NCBI GenBank assembly: GCA_963843465.1
Contig: CAWJKP010000001.1
Coordinates: 310,001-374,000 of the forward strand
Length of the DNA stretch: 64,000 bases
From: CAWJKP01 sp963843465
GTDB taxonomy: Bacteria; Planctomycetota; Planctomycetia; Pirellulales; Thermoguttaceae
Reading direction: 5' to 3'
The notes beneath the pieces are model-generated. The model ran no database searches. It saw only the letters and a list, made by a program, of their open reading frames with translations, and had not been told where the DNA came from. This document shows positions 53,940 through 63,346 of the stretch, one piece after another. Every line of letters begins with the position of its first letter. Position 1 is the stretch's first letter. The translations under genes and the position numbers were made by a program.

Positions 53940-54405
53940 TTACGCCCCGGCCGTTCCTGGGCCGGAAGCCGCAACCGAACCTAAAACCGAACCAACTCCA
54001 ACGGGTGGTTCATCGTAAGCTCCCCAGAGTTGTTCGGCGATCTCGTCGCACTCGAGGTCCACGTAATAAGTCATCGTCGTCGCGATGTTCTCGTGCCTCA
54101 TCAGCCGCATCAGGACGGGCGTCTTCACCCGTTTGGCTCAGCGGGTGCCGAACGACCGCCGCAGGTCGTGGGCCGAGGCGTACTTCACCTTCCCGGTCTT
54201 GGGGTTGGTATGCACCACCACGCGGGCCAACTCGCCGATCATAGCGATCATGCGGCCCGCGTCCTTGGCGTTGGCACGGTTGCCACTCGGCATCAGGGGA
54301 CGGAAGACCGGCCCCCGACGCTGATCTGCTGGCGTTGCCAGAAGGAACTCGGCGAAATCGGGCGTGATCGGCAGCACTCGGTCCCGGTTACCCTTCTCCA
54401 ACTCA
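53940..54405 (-). pseudogene. Phage-type tyrosine integrase, truncated and with a stop
   Basis: C-terminal catalytic half of a tyrosine recombinase: EKGNRDRVLPITPDFAEFLL, catalytic Arg in HDLRRSFGTR, then MRLMRHENIATTMTYYVDL with the His and the nucleophilic Tyr. An in-frame TGA at 54135-54137 replaces the usual tryptophan after SFGTR. The N-terminal half is missing; homology ends near 54405 where another element gene begins on the other strand. Its position at the 3' end of a tRNA is typical of an integrated element. Confidence 0.75.
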
Positions 54406-54408
54406 GCC

Positions 54409-54540
54409 GGTACCAACCTCACGAATCTTAAGCGTGATCTCCGGAAATTTCTGACCGTCGATGGGAAACGCCTGATTTCCCTTGACATTTCCTGCTGTCA
54501 TCCCATGATCCTCGGAATCATGCTCAACGGCTACAATCTG
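54409..54540 (+). pseudogene. Mobile-element gene, 5' fragment (interrupted by IS)
   Basis: Codons read TNLKRDLRKFLTVDGKRLIS and LDISCCHPMILGIML. This matches from memory a family on plasmids and integrative elements whose usual form is TNLPRELRRYL...DIKNSQPLFL; its function is not known to me. The start is missing at the integrase junction, and the reading is lost after NGYN where the IS begins. The continuation lies at 56275-56490. Confidence 0.5.
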
Positions 54541-56256
54541 AAGACTGGCCGTCGCCCCTACTTCTCATCTTCCCGCTGCGTCCGAGCCTCTTCTTTCGGC
54601 GACGGCGGCGTGGCGGTTCGGCCTGCTGCTTTTGCCGCCGCTGCTGCGTGCGGACGGCGTCACATAGCATCATCTTTAGAAAAGCAGCAGCATCCCCACC
54701 CCCACACCCAACGCCGTCAACGATTTTACGCAACTTGGGCCAGGGCTTGCAGTTCGTGCAGTTTTTGTTTGTCTGTTCGCGTCGCCGTTCGAACCTGAGG
54801 CTTGCCTGCCGATGGTTCTTCTTTTCGGCGAGGATAGTTTCGGCTTTTCTTTTTGCTATGTCGCTGGTAGCCATCGATTTGAGCGGCTGCGAGTTGCTTG
54901 GAAAGGGACGCGCCGCGCGGCGGAATACACGATTCCTTGTACATCATCAAGCGAATGATTCGCAGTACGGCAGCAATACTGGTGTTGTCGGCTGGCTCTC
55001 CCGCGGCGGTTTGCTCTTTGATCGCTAGCAGTTGCAGCATCCACAGTCCTATCAGCGACCAGTGCAATTCGATCTCCGCGCAGTCCGGCGTACGGCTGCG
55101 AAGCTTCGAACGTCCAAACGTCTGCTTGAACGAACGAAATTGCAGCTCGACTCCCCAGCGCCGTCGGTAAAGTTCGCTCGCTTGTCGATCGGTCAGTTCC
55201 TTTTCCGAAAGGACGTTCGTCACCAAATAGACCTCACCGCGACCGTCGCGGAAATGCAACAGACGCAGCACCAGCGGAAGCTGATTCTTCTTCATGGCCG
55301 CGTTGGGCCAACAGTAAACGATTCCGTTACGCTCGCGAAAATACCCGAGGTTCGTGAGCAAGCGAACGTTGGAGCCGACACGAATGAGGAAGTGATGACC
55401 GCGGTCAGCGATCCCTCGCCAAAAGTCATATCCAACGAAACCTGCATCCCCGCAAAACAGCGTGAATTCCGGGAATTTCTGTTCAGCCAGCATGTCCAGC
55501 AAGTGGTCCCGTTCACTGGAATACGAAGGGCCAATCTTCCAGCACCACGGCACCCGCATGCCAATGTGCCATATCAGCGTCAACCACATCTGCGGACTCA
55601 CAGGTTGAGGATCATAGTGACTCTTCTTCCGGGCAGTGGAGCCACGTTTCTGGTTGGCGTGCCGGCCTCGTTTTTTCGCATTCTTGCCTTTCTTCCTGCG
55701 GTGCTTCCCGGCTGGCTTGCAGAAGCGTTGTTCATTCTTCCATGTCCGAGGCGTTCCAACCCGCGATCCGTCGACTGCCAAGGCCAACCACAGCCCGATC
55801 CGCCAAGAGCCACCATCGCAATCTGCCATCAGGCCCTGCAACCGAAGCCACAACACAGGAAGCAACTGGTTGGTGTAAGTTTTCAACGCGCCCGTCAACG
55901 CCTGGTACGATGCAACCGCCACGCTCCCGAAAATGGCCGTCACGGTTTCGACGGCCGCTTTGGCTGCCGCAACCAAGGACGATTCGGGATTCCAGACCCA
56001 AAAGACCGCCAAACACACAAGCCCTGCTGCGGTCCAACTGACGTTGCCATGAAGCTTCAAATCGCGGAAAATGCTGTCGTTGAGAATCCAGTTCACGGCC
56101 CGACGCAAAGCGTCGCCGTTGGTCCGCGGGCTTGCCGCCTTGACGGGCGAATCCTTCCTTGTACTCATGGCCAGACTCCTTTCTGACGCCTGCAAGATGT
56201 TAGGGGGAGTCTGGCTTTATCTCATTATCTAATCCCCGCGATAAGCCCAGTTTATC
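54541..56256 (-). mobile_element. IS4-family insertion sequence (ends approximate)
   Basis: About 1.7 kb containing one transposase gene and splitting a mobile-element gene whose two parts remain on both sides. I could not identify the terminal inverted repeats or a target duplication by eye, so the borders are set by where the flanking coding sequence stops and resumes. Confidence 0.6.
54726..56168 (-). CDS. IS4-family transposase
   Basis: A 480-residue DDE transposase. ATG 56168 follows AAAGGAGT. Catalytic aspartates are in ALAVDGSRVG and FCGDAGFVGYDFW. The glutamate lies in YRRRWGVELQFRSFK, a perfect Y-x2-R-x3-E-x6-K signature of the IS4 family. The basic KHRRKKGKNAKKRGRHAN insert (about 150-170) is typical of the group. 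The reading frame is intact, so the element could be active. GC content is lower than in surrounding genes. Confidence 0.9.
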   Translation of the reverse strand: MSTRKDSPVKAASPRTNGDALRRAVNWILNDSIFRDLKLHGNVSWTAAGLVCLAVFWVWNPESSLVAAAKAAVETVTAIFGSVAVASYQALTGALKTYTNQLLPVLWLRLQGLMADCDGGSWRIGLWLALAVDGSRVGTPRTWKNEQRFCKPAGKHRRKKGKNAKKRGRHANQKRGSTARKKSHYDPQPVSPQMWLTLIWHIGMRVPWCWKIGPSYSSERDHLLDMLAEQKFPEFTLFCGDAGFVGYDFWRGIADRGHHFLIRVGSNVRLLTNLGYFRERNGIVYCWPNAAMKKNQLPLVLRLLHFRDGRGEVYLVTNVLSEKELTDRQASELYRRRWGVELQFRSFKQTFGRSKLRSRTPDCAEIELHWSLIGLWMLQLLAIKEQTAAGEPADNTSIAAVLRIIRLMMYKESCIPPRGASLSKQLAAAQIDGYQRHSKKKSRNYPRRKEEPSAGKPQVRTATRTDKQKLHELQALAQVA

Positions 56257-56589
56257 GTGGAAAAGTCCTTAACGGCGTTGCCCCACACCCTTAACGATGT
56301 GCAGTTTAGATTCAACAACACCGCCGCCGAAGATGATGAAAAACGGGACGGAAAGCTCGCATTTTTGCATGCAGCGGAAAGCGGCACTTTGTACGATATG
56401 CTGGCGGAACACATAGCCGAGCCGAGGGCCGAGGTGAAGAAGGCGTTTCTCAGGATGATCAACGTCAACACGCGGACGTGGAGGCGGCACCTACGGGGGC
56501 AATTACCGGCCACCGCGATCCAAAGGGCCGCTGGAAGCCGGGCAACAAGGCGGCACGCGGAAACCCGCTTGCGAGGCAAGTCCAATTGA
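56257..56589 (+). pseudogene. Mobile-element gene, 3' fragment (interrupted by IS)
   Basis: Codons read GKLAFLHAAESGTLYDMLAE and AEVKKAFLRMINVNTR, the expected downstream part of the gene begun at 54409. The product end overlaps the start of the following gene in another frame. An ATG at 56257 exists by chance of the junction. Confidence 0.5.
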
Positions 56590-56792
56590 TTCGCACTGCG
56601 CTCGTAAACGCCGTCACACCGGCGGATATTCAAGCTGTTGTCCGGCGGCTGATTAAAAAGGCCAAGGACGGCGATGTAATGGCCGCAAAAGTTCTGTTCG
56701 AGCGCGCCGCCGGTCCTGCCCAGTCGCTCGACCTCGACCTGCGTTTGACCGAATTAGAGAATCGGCTTCTCGGGTCAGGGAGGGACACATGA
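56478..56792 (+). CDS. DUF5681-like small protein of an integrative element
   Basis: A 104-residue protein with the GHRDPKGRWKPGNKAARGNP start typical of DUF5681-type proteins that accompany phages and integrative elements. A helical C-terminal half follows (DIQAVVRRLIKKAKDGDVMA, LDLRLTELENRLL). Stop and next start overlap (ATGA). Confidence 0.65.
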   Translation: MEAAPTGAITGHRDPKGRWKPGNKAARGNPLARQVQLIRTALVNAVTPADIQAVVRRLIKKAKDGDVMAAKVLFERAAGPAQSLDLDLRLTELENRLLGSGRDT

Positions 56793-57169
56793 TCCGAAGA
56801 CGGTTGACGAGCGCGAACCAGTCGGAGCGTGCTTCCCCTGAGCCACGGCGACGCAGAATATCAAGGACTTTGTCCCCGTCGATGCCCTCTGACGATTGCG
56901 ACCTCTCGGACGATGATCTCAGGGTGAAGCTCAGGGATTCGTTTCTGGCCGCGGGAGCACGGGTTCGGGAGGCGATTCGCCGAGAAATCGGTGATGATCT
57001 CCTGCCGATTCTGCATGAGTCGCTCGGTAATATGAGCAGCAGAGAACGGCGGCAGGTTCTATCGCTGCTCGATCATTTGATCGTCACCTCGGTGCTGTGC
57101 CATACCTTCTCGTCAGGGTGGCGTTCTCGGCAGCCTGGTCCGTGTACCGATCGTAAATCCCGACAATGA
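56789..57169 (+). CDS. Small hypothetical element protein
   Basis: A 126-codon frame starting on the ATGA overlap with the preceding gene. Residues 35-105 look helical and coding (CDLSDDDLRVKLRDSF, RREIGDDLLPILHESLG, RERRQVLSLLDHL); the last 25 codons overlap the 3' end of the convergent gene and are probably not original. The element border may therefore lie near 57090. No family recognised. Confidence 0.5.
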   Translation: MIRRRLTSANQSERASPEPRRRRISRTLSPSMPSDDCDLSDDDLRVKLRDSFLAAGARVREAIRREIGDDLLPILHESLGNMSSRERRQVLSLLDHLIVTSVLCHTFSSGWRSRQPGPCTDRKSRQ

Positions 57170-58058
57170 CCGCGTCTGTGGCCTTGATCGCCGCGAAGGT
57201 CTCCCGAAACGCCTGGGCCACGTCGTGACGCCGCCCGGCAGCCAGGATCTTGAACGCCAGGCAGGGGCGTTTTGTCTGTTGAATCGCCCGGAACATCCGC
57301 GGCGGGTCGCTTTTCAGGAAGGGCTCGCCTACCGGCAGGGCATTCCGCCCGATTAGCTTTACGAGCTCAGCCTCGCTGCGGTTTCGCTCGTAGATGCAGG
57401 TCATATAGTAGTCGAGGTCCCAGCCCTTGGACTCGACGGCGTCGACCACGGCCGGCATGTGCGTGGAGAGGCCAACCAGCAGCCCAGTATCGCGAATGCG
57501 ATTCAGCCGCTCCCTGATCAGGTCAAACTTCCCGTACTTGAACAGCCTGTCGGTCACCTCCCCGTGGTGGGCAATGCCGATTATGCCTTCGGTCTTGGCT
57601 AGGGGGCGGAGGTCCTCGTCCTTGCCCGAGCCGTTGGTCAGCGCAAGGCCGAACATCTTGCCGCCCGCGCGGCGGTGCTGGATGTAGATGTCCAGCAAAG
57701 GCCCGTTTTCGGGGGCTTGCCAGGCGTTGATGCCCAGGTCCTCGCAATGCCGCAGCGTCTGGAGGATTCGCTCCGGCGTGTAGTAGACCTCGGCGTCCTT
57801 CCCGTGGAAAGGTATGTGGGCACCCACGAAGTCATGCACGCCAAGGACCAGCCGCGAAACCGAGTGCTTGCCCAAGCGGATGTGCGGCATGGGAGTGGCC
57901 TCCGCAGGCTTTGCTTGGCTGGCGGGGGCCTCCGCGCGCAGCGGCTGCGCGGCGGCCAGTGCGGCGGGGATCAACACAGCCGCCTCCAGGAAATGGCGAC
58001 GGTCGTACTCCCGGCCGGCGGGACGATGTTGCGGATGCCGAGCGGTGCTGATAGCCAT
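57084..58058 (-). CDS. Aldo/keto reductase-like TIM-barrel protein, TAT-exported
   Basis: A 324-residue protein. ATG 58058 follows AAAGGA; the longer frame upstream lacks homology. TAT-like signal REYDRRHFLEAAVLIPAALA. The barrel begins HIRLGKHSVSRLVLGVHDF and contains INAWQAPENG, DTGLLVGLSTHMPAVVDAVE and a C-terminal DAVIVGIYDRYTDQAAEN. This resembles exported AKR-like proteins of planctomycetes that lack the usual catalytic tetrad. It separates two clusters of mobile-element debris. Confidence 0.75.
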   Translation of the reverse strand: MAISTARHPQHRPAGREYDRRHFLEAAVLIPAALAAAQPLRAEAPASQAKPAEATPMPHIRLGKHSVSRLVLGVHDFVGAHIPFHGKDAEVYYTPERILQTLRHCEDLGINAWQAPENGPLLDIYIQHRRAGGKMFGLALTNGSGKDEDLRPLAKTEGIIGIAHHGEVTDRLFKYGKFDLIRERLNRIRDTGLLVGLSTHMPAVVDAVESKGWDLDYYMTCIYERNRSEAELVKLIGRNALPVGEPFLKSDPPRMFRAIQQTKRPCLAFKILAAGRRHDVAQAFRETFAAIKATDAVIVGIYDRYTDQAAENATLTRRYGTAPR

Positions 58059-59136
58059 CACGAAGTTCCTTTCACGACTGGGAGACTGTCCGCCCACATC
58101 GTAACCGTTGGGAACTCGATGGTCAACAAACGCCCACCCCGTATTATTGCGGCGCGTGGCCGGAAAGCAGTAGTCTTCGCCTCCGGCTCCGCGGGTGCCC
58201 ATTGGCCGTTCCGCCCGACGCCGATCCCCGTGCAGCCTCGACCTTCGCCGTCCTGGAGATGATGGACCGGATGACTTGCCCCGATCCTGAGTAGGGGGGC
58301 CGTGCGGTCAGGCCAGGACGCCGACCGGCGGGTCCGGCAAGCCTTACAAACGCCCCGCTTGACCGCCACGACGCCCCGACGCGACGCCGTGGCTTGCCGC
58401 GATGGAGGCCCGGCTCATGGATGGCAGGGAACAGCCGCAGGCGATATGAAATCGTCTCCCGCGACGGATCTTTGTTCGACAGCAATCCCTCTCCGACCGG
58501 CGGCGGCTATACGATCGCCGACGCTGAGGGCATCCTGATTTCCCGCCGCGTGATCCGCAAGGCGGGCCATCGACCTGGCTGAAGACGGCGATATCATCGC
58601 CGCGGATTCCCGAATAGCTCTTGGCTGGCTCCGCCGTGGCCTGTCGCGGGCACGGCCCGACCTGAACGACCGCCTGCGGGCTGCCAGGGATCGGGTGGCC
58701 ACGAAGAAGCTCGGGCTGGGATTTGTACCGAGGCACTTGAGCCTGGCAAGCCTGTATATCGAGCAACAGCCGGCGCGGGAGCCGCGCAGTCGGGCTGGAT
58801 GTCGGCGGCACGCCGCGTCGGGGTCAGAGCATGGAGCCGGCCCGGCGAAGGCCACCCCAGCCTTCCTCGGCGTCTATCGTGATGGGCTGGAACAACGGCT
58901 GAGGACCGGAGCTGCGGCAGCAGATGTCAAGAAGAACTGGGGCACTTGGCGGCCAATTCACCACGCCAGAGGCAGTCTTTGCTATCACTCGTGGGGGCTA
59001 GAGAGCATTTCCTTGCCTGCGGAGGAGTGCCCCACCGCCGCGCGCGAGGGATCGTTTCGATGGTCGTTCGGCGTTTGGTCAAAAAACTACGACGACCATG
59101 AAAACAAGGCAGCACCTCGGGTTGTCACATCCGTCA
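58059..59136. other. Region without a confident gene
   Basis: About 1.08 kb. A plus-strand stretch reads SRDGSLFDSNPSPTGGGYTI in one frame (58450-58565) and AIDLAEDGDIIAADSRIALG in another (58566 onward), suggesting a decayed or frameshifted gene of unknown type up to about 58760. The remainder shows nothing recognisable. Confidence 0.35.
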
Positions 59137-59460
59137 CTACGGAGAGTCCGTCGACGTGTCGTTCGGGGGCGGCGGACGGAGGTCTTGAAAGTCGAGCAGA
59201 GAGATCTGTTTCAGGACCTTGGGATCGATCCTCTGGGCTTTCTCCGTCAGGAGCCGACGTTGCTCCGGCGAAAGAGTAATCCGCTCTCCGCCGGTGATCT
59301 TCAGCACCTTTTCTTTCAGACGGCAGCCTTCTTCATGCAGCCATTCGATCTCCCGCTGTTGGCGACGTTCGGCCCAGGCAAGGAACCATCTCTTGAGCCA
59401 TGTGAAGATGATCGCCCGCTCATGCAGCGGCCCGGTAATAGTATCGCAAGAGACCGCCAA
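59137..59460 (-). pseudogene. N-terminal fragment of a DDE transposase
   Basis: About 107 codons with a charged helical region (RRQQREIEWLHEEGCRLKEK, LSPEQRRLLTEKAQRIDPKV) ending LDFQDL. The layout equals the N-terminal region of the transposase at 59420-60151 (EIDVLKEKLGKK, LNDDQRRRLAVKGKVLGRK) but the catalytic domain is absent. It is a second, truncated copy of a related element. Confidence 0.5.
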
Positions 59461-60151
59461 GTCGCTGCCGGCACTCGAACTTGCCCGTCATCTGCCCCAC
59501 TTCGGCACCCGGCATCAGGATCCGATTGTCCAGCCCCTGGTGATTGCGTGCCTGGTGGTAATGCTCGAGGAACTGAAGGACCGCATTTCGTAGCATCGCC
59601 TCGCCAAAGAAGATCATTCTGTCGAGACATTCCTCTTTGAGCGCTCGGTGGAATCGTTCGAGCTGGGCGTTCAAGTTCGGGCTCTTGGCGGGCAGAAGTA
59701 CTGGCTCAATGCTCTCCGTCTTCAATATCTCTTGGAAAGCAGGAGAGAACTTGCCGTCGCGGTCCATCAATACATAGCGTTTGCCCTTGAGGAAGCCGTC
59801 CTCGACATCGATCAGGTTCCTGGCAATCTACTGCATCCAGCGGCCGTCAGGATTGGGTGTGCAGCCGGCGAAGTGAACCCGACGGGTGGCAATCTCCATC
59901 ACAAACAGTAGGTAGTCCGGCGTGAACAGACAGCCGATCTCCTGCAGGACTTTCCGACCCAGGACTTTGCCTTTCACCGCCAGGCGGCGTCGCTGGTCGT
60001 CGTTGAGAAGGATCCGTTTCTTCCCCAGTTTCTCCTTGAGCACATCGATCTCCGTCCGCTGGAAGTCGATGATCTGTTGCTGCTGCTGGTTGACCCACCC
60101 CGCGAGGATCACCAGCAGAAGTCGCCAGGGGTGGAGGAGGAAGGTCATGGT
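59420..60151 (-). pseudogene. Integrase-core DDE transposase with in-frame amber stop
   Basis: Starts MTFLLHPWRLLLVILAGWV, a coiled N-terminal region, then the rve-type catalytic core: DYLLFVMEIATRRVHFAG, LMDRDGKFSPAF and NAQLERFHRALKEECLD, ending NHQGLDNRI and a short tail. A TAG at 59828-59830 interrupts WMQ-IARNLID in frame, where family members read through, so one base change inactivates it. The open frame extends upstream to 60295 without homology. Confidence 0.7.
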
Positions 60152-60354
60152 ACACCGATGCAGAGGGGTGAGGAGCCCAAACTCCAGCATCGGCTGGCGG
60201 TGCTCGTCTGTCAATGGACCGAAATCAGCCTCCCTAACTTCAATGTCGATTGAGAGTTGCGGTTCGGTCGAGTATTTTGACCATACGAGATCCAAAACTT
60301 CGATGCCTCATACTATGATCCAAGTAAACTCCTGAAGTTCCTTCCATCGGGCTG

Positions 60355-63261
60355 TCATCGATGCTCTTTGGAACTGTCTGCTCCCGCAGCGGGCAACCAG
60401 TCGAAAGTGAAGGTGCCGGCAACCGTCGGGGTCAGGCTGAGCAAAGCTGCTTCACCGGCTTGCATCGGTATCTCCAGGGACTGCGTTTCTTCTGGTTGGC
60501 GGCGGTCGAGGAAACGAAGGCTTCCGCTTTCCCGTTCCAGCGAACTGCTGGCGGAGGGACCTCCACGGTGGATATTCGTAGAACACCGCTGGCCGGTGCT
60601 TTGAGCGGTATATGAGCCTGGGATTCGCCTTTGATCTGATTGGCCTTTTGTTGCGCGGGTTCGATCCTGACACCTTCCTTGATTTGGCAGACGGTGCCTG
60701 CCAAGAAGGACGGTCGCAAAATGTCCCGCCGAGTGACGGGGTCCACGTCGCGGCAGAGGACCTGCTTGGCGACGGAGGCGAATCCGGCGGGCGGATGCCG
60801 GAAGACGGCGGCAACGAACGAATCGCGCTTTACGGTAATCGCCCAACGGTTGCCGCCCGCCGCGGTGGGCTTGACCGCTTTTCCATCCACCCACACCGCC
60901 GCAGGCGCGCTGGGAGCACTCAGAAAAACGGCCCTGGTCGCCGCCGAGCAACCGGGGACCGGCTGCAACTGGAAATACGCCAATTCCTCGTTGGCAAAGC
61001 CGTCTGCGACATACACGTCATTGGCTGGCAGCGAGAACCACGCCGGCGGGCGTCGGCCAGCCGGGTCCAGGCAATAGGTGGCCGATTCATCCGGGTTCAG
61101 GCCCGCCAGCCCGTGCTCATCGTAGCAGGGCCAGCCCAGGATGGCGCCTTCCACGGCAGCCCGCATCACACCGTTGATCCGTCCGTATTGGAGTTTACGC
61201 TGGCCGCCCGCGTATTGAACGAAGGCCGTCCCCCAGGGCATCTGTTCGTAGCGGAAGTCCTCGCCGTTGGCGCCCTTGAAATAGGTCAACACGTTCCGCT
61301 CCCAATTCTCGGGAAAGGCCGGCCGCAGACCGTGGTGTACGAACGCCAGCGCCCGTTGACGGTCCAGCCACACCTCGTTGGCGCATTGATCGTAGGGAAC
61401 GCCGCCCATGAAGAACCAGTAGCAACCCAGGGGAATTGCGGGCAGATCGCCGCGCCGTTCCATCTGGTCCATGCCGTGATGGAACCGGACCGCGCCGAAT
61501 TCGCTGTAATTGGACTGGTGCGGGAATCCGAAGATTGCGCCGTTGGGCGTGTGCAGGGCGTTGGAGACCGGCGAGGCTTTCTTGATCCGCTGCCGGTTCA
61601 TGCTGCCGGCTGGGCCGATGTGCCCTTGGTAGCCCGGCGTGCCCCAGATGATTCCGCAGCCCAGGCCCATCGACGCGCCGACGTTGTTCACTTCGGTCAT
61701 GTGTTCCGTGCCGTGGATCGAGCCCGGGTTCTCGGTGGCCGCCTTGTAAAAGTAGTCCGCCATTCCCTGAGTTGATGTCATGCCGCCGGGCGCGTTCGCG
61801 CCCCGCACGTCGATCGGACAGCAATAGGACTGATCATGATAGATACCGTCGGCGCCGTAGTTCTGGATATATTCCTTGACCCAGTCCAGGAACCATCGCT
61901 GCCATTGCGGACAGCCGAGGTTGTGCTGATCGTGATGTAGGTCCACCGTGTCCAGGTTCGCGCGGAAAGGCGAGCGCGTGTTGGCCACGGCGGAGAACGC
62001 CACGGCCTGCCGCTCCCGGTCCGTCTTCGGGTCCGGTCCCCACATGATCATGGGTTGCAGGTACACCATCAATTTGAGGTGTTTCGCCTTCCAGCCCTGC
62101 ATGTCCTTCGGGAACCCCGGATAAGGGTCGTTGTTGGCGTGGTTCCTGTCGAATCCCGCCCCGCGGACCGCGGGCGCCCAAGTGAGCACGCGCTCCAGGT
62201 CCTTCCCCCCGAAGTACTTTTCCAGCATGACGGTCTCATTCACCGGACTGGCCTTGTCCATGCCGTACTCCATGAACGCCAGCTTATTCACCCAGTCCGG
62301 GCGTGGTGCGATTTTGACGTTCTTTGCCCGCCAGTCGCGGAAACGCGCTGCTGCCTGCGCCCAACTCTTGTCGAACGCCTGCAATCGCCACGTCATCGGC
62401 CGCGCCGACTTCAACGCCTGGAACGGCGGCAGGTTCATGGCCTGCACCGACAGGCTCAGCCCCTGGTCGTTGATCAGGTAGAAGAGCGTCTTGTAGACCT
62501 TCAATTCCTTGTCTTGACACCACAACCCCACGGCTCCCGCCTTCTCGCCGTTGAGCGCGAGGAACCCATAGTCCCAGAAATTGGCCCATTGGTTTACCGA
62601 GAGGGCCGGTTGCATGTGGCGATCGAGGCGAAGCCCCTCAAAGATCGGCGCCTCCACGGTGACTTCGGGCGCCAGCGCCGTGAGCGTGAATCCACAGCCG
62701 TAGACTCCGCCCCGCGAAGTCTCCGCCGCCGGGGTCACCAGGAGATCGCCGGTTTCCGTATCAATCCCCATCTCCAACGCGAAAGACTCGTCGGCAAAGC
62801 TGCCTGCCCCGTTGCTCAATCCTTTGTAGGTGAGCAGTGCGCTGCGCTCGTCCTTGACTTGGAAAGCGAAGGTGCTGGCCGTAGTCGGGTAGTGCTGGTT
62901 CGGCCAACTAGCCGTAGTCGGGTGCTCCCACCACGGCCACTCGAAAAGTTTGCGGGCCGAATCGCGTTCGGAAACCGTGCTCTGGGTGCCCAAACCGCTG
63001 GGCAGGTGTGGGAGGAGGGCATCCGGCCTCGCGCCCTTGGCCAGGTACTCCTCGTGAGTGAGCTTGTTGAAGAAACTCACGAGCACGCCATCGCGGATTT
63101 CGGCCTGGAAACGATCGGTTTCTGCGATTGCTCCGCGGGGGGTTTTATCAATGTGGCCGGTCGCGACGCCGTCCCGCTCGATGGGTTCTGCAGGCCTGCG
63201 CGCCGAGCAATTGGAGCCACAATACCAATGACAAAGCGGCCAATGGGAAAAGGTTTCGCAC
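60355..63261 (-). CDS. Large exported TIM-barrel glycosidase-like protein (DUF6259-type), frame broken
   Basis: About 968 residues. GTG 63261 with AGGGAGA upstream starts a signal peptide (RNLFPLAALSLVLWLQLLG); a break near 63190 leads into ERDGVATGHIDKTPRG. The N-terminal half is a beta-supersandwich (about 40-300). A (beta/alpha)8 barrel follows (about 310-680) with NKLAFMEYGMD, FDRNHANNDPYPGF, NYGADGIYHDQSYCC and IHGTEHMTEVNN; acidic residues at strand ends suit a retaining glycosidase. C-terminal beta domains end after another break near 60505 with LSLTPTVAGTFTFDWLP. The family assignment is by overall pattern; the substrate is unknown. Confidence 0.65.
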
Positions 63262-63346
63262 AATTCGTTCTCCCTGTTGTTTGTGATGCGTTACGTGAAG
63301 GACCGGCATGCTGTTCCGTTTTCTCGGTCAGAACACCGCGCCTCGT

